Shown in pieces: positions 37,875 to 38,637 of a stretch of 38,637 nt of DNA (position 1 is the first letter of the stretch; every line of letters starts with the position of its first letter). The stretch is from a bacterium (lineage in GTDB: Bacteria > Zhuqueibacterota > QNDG01 > JAGLOF01), in assembly GCA_023139105.1 (NCBI GenBank), contig JAGLOF010000046.1, positions 1-38,637 of the forward strand, read 5' to 3'. The notes below the pieces were generated by a model. It did not search any database. It saw nothing but the letters and a program-made list of their open reading frames with translations, and was not told the origin of the DNA. The translations under genes were made by a program, and so were the position numbers.

Positions 37875-38459
37875 TTACTTACAATCAAGATAATATTTTT
37901 CCAGTTTCCCTTCTATATCTTTATCAATCTTATATTCCATAACAAATTGTTCATAATTTTCTACACCTTGAAAATAATCGCAAATAAGAATTGCCTGTTC
38001 TGAATTTGGTTTATTCTGACCCACCCATTCTTTATAATCAGAATATGGCCATTCAGCGGGATGATGAACTAATCCAGCCTTTACAGGATTCAAATGTATA
38101 TAACGACATAAATACAAGAGATATTCCTGTTTATCAATTGATTTATTCTTAAAACGACTCAAAAACAAAGGCCCTTTTCTGCCTGTTTGCTTATTAAAAG
38201 CCTGCACATAACAATTAAAGACATTACTGATGTATTTTGAGATAGATGCATTTCCTCTTTGAATAAGAAGTAAATGATAATGGGTGGGCATTAAACAAAA
38301 GGCCACAATTCCTATTTTTCCCTGAGCTGCATATTTAGTTAAAAGTTGGCAGCAGTTCAGGTAATTTTTTTTCACTGGAAAAAGTATATTATTTCCAGAA
38401 ACCCGATTGTAAACATGATAGTATTGATTTGGTAAAATTTGTCTGGCTCTAACAGGCAT
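37875..38459 (-). CDS. REP-associated tyrosine transposase (RAYT, Y1/IS200-like)
   Basis: A 194-residue single-domain HUH endonuclease of the TnpA-REP type. The start region YYHVYNRVSGNNILF is the RAYT entry, the HUH motif is MPTHYHLLL (His60, His62), the nucleophile is probably Tyr84 in NVFNCYVQAFNKQTGRKGPLF, and RYIHLNPVKAGLVHHPAEWPYSDYKEW is the family C-terminal block. RAYTs bind and cut REP hairpins next to a GTAG or GTGG foot. GGGG shortly before the ATG serves as ribosome site. It is bracketed by repeat units B (30 nt after the stop) and C (about 150 nt before the start) in the same orientation. It is intact. Confidence 0.93.
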   Translation of the reverse strand: MPVRARQILPNQYYHVYNRVSGNNILFPVKKNYLNCCQLLTKYAAQGKIGIVAFCLMPTHYHLLLIQRGNASISKYISNVFNCYVQAFNKQTGRKGPLFLSRFKNKSIDKQEYLLYLCRYIHLNPVKAGLVHHPAEWPYSDYKEWVGQNKPNSEQAILICDYFQGVENYEQFVMEYKIDKDIEGKLEKYYLDCK

Positions 38460-38604
38460 ACATCCCCTTTCAATTAAATAGCTCTTCGTAACAAGGTGAC
38501 ATGAGTAATTTCACAATGACATTTATAACATATAGTAATTTATCAATTCGAAATGCTCGTGCAATGAAAACCTGTTAACATTTACCCATGGGGGGCACTG
38601 GCAT

Positions 38605-38637
38605 CACCCCCGGGGAATAGCGGAAGAGCACCGCTAC
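38605..38637. repeat. CCCCGGGG-quartet repeat, unit C, cut by the window end
   Basis: The first core (38608-38615) and the TAGCGG-AAGAGCA-CCGCTA stem are identical to unit B. The window stops at CTAC, the GTAG foot on the minus strand, before the second core. The rest lies outside. Confidence 0.88.

Noticed and set aside
37687-37893. 68-codon plus-strand ORF between repeat A and the RAYT gene
   Set aside because: It runs through the palindromic repeat unit B, lacks a ribosome site and its composition simply reflects the repeat.
37601-38637. Possible CRISPR array from recurring CCCCGGGG blocks
   Set aside because: Spacing is 19-31 bp inside a unit, the spacers themselves are conserved between units, and no cas genes are near; a REP-type repeat family explains it better.

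Overview
The window comes from a Gram-negative, probably anaerobic bacterium of the FCB/Marinimicrobia-KSB1-Calditrichota type, of moderate GC. The reasons are three secreted proteins ending in a type IX (Por-type) C-terminal sorting domain with the YPNPFNP signature, a SusC/SusD pair, a two-component-regulator-type propeller/Y_Y_Y sensor, MEP-pathway isoprenoid synthesis (ispG), an archaeal/eukaryote-type ProS and a ferredoxin-fused EtfA. The phylum cannot be fixed from the sequence alone.

Layout. 1-948: the 3' part of an IS5-type transposase, cut by the window edge. 949-1449: noncoding, with two copies of a ~90-bp 'ATCCGTG' repeat. 1450-8759 (minus): a tight housekeeping run argD, proS, ispG, MBL-fold hydrolase, M23 peptidase, rhomboid protease. 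8840-13070 (minus): a three-gene envelope/glycan cluster (GT39-like membrane glycosyltransferase, UPF0104 flippase-like protein, alpha/alpha-toroid enzyme of unknown function) closed by a terminator just ahead of argD. 13071-13775: noncoding, with hairpin and heptad repeats. 13776-15788 (minus) ligA, divergent from 16168-18995 (plus) fusA of the spd/mitochondrial-like type plus a small RecA/KaiC-like ATPase, closed by a strong terminator. 18996-19432: noncoding, with three GTTCG repeats and a REP-like hairpin.

19433-31961 (minus) is a secretion and uptake island: a membrane-spanning one-component LuxR-type regulator, SusC, SusD, a beta-helix T9SS protein, a secreted PPP-like phosphatase with a T9SS tail and a second T9SS protein with VW-motif repeats. 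An 18-bp inverted repeat upstream of susC is a candidate site for the regulator. 32298-32952 (plus) is an MntA/HepT (MNT-HEPN) toxin-antitoxin pair. 33033-37515 (minus) is a compact operon: zinc-ribbon/DUF2007-like protein, hisS, CPBP protease, etfB and ferredoxin-etfA. It is convergent with the toxin pair and shares a bidirectional terminator with it.

The right end (37601-38637) holds the least ordinary structure. A REP-associated tyrosine transposase (RAYT) gene is bracketed by copies of an ~85-bp repeat. Each full copy carries four CCCCGGGG palindromes and a near-perfect 16-bp-arm hairpin, with GTAG/GTGG tetranucleotides on the strand that encodes the transposase. This looks like a RAYT with its own, unusually GC-palindromic, REP family.
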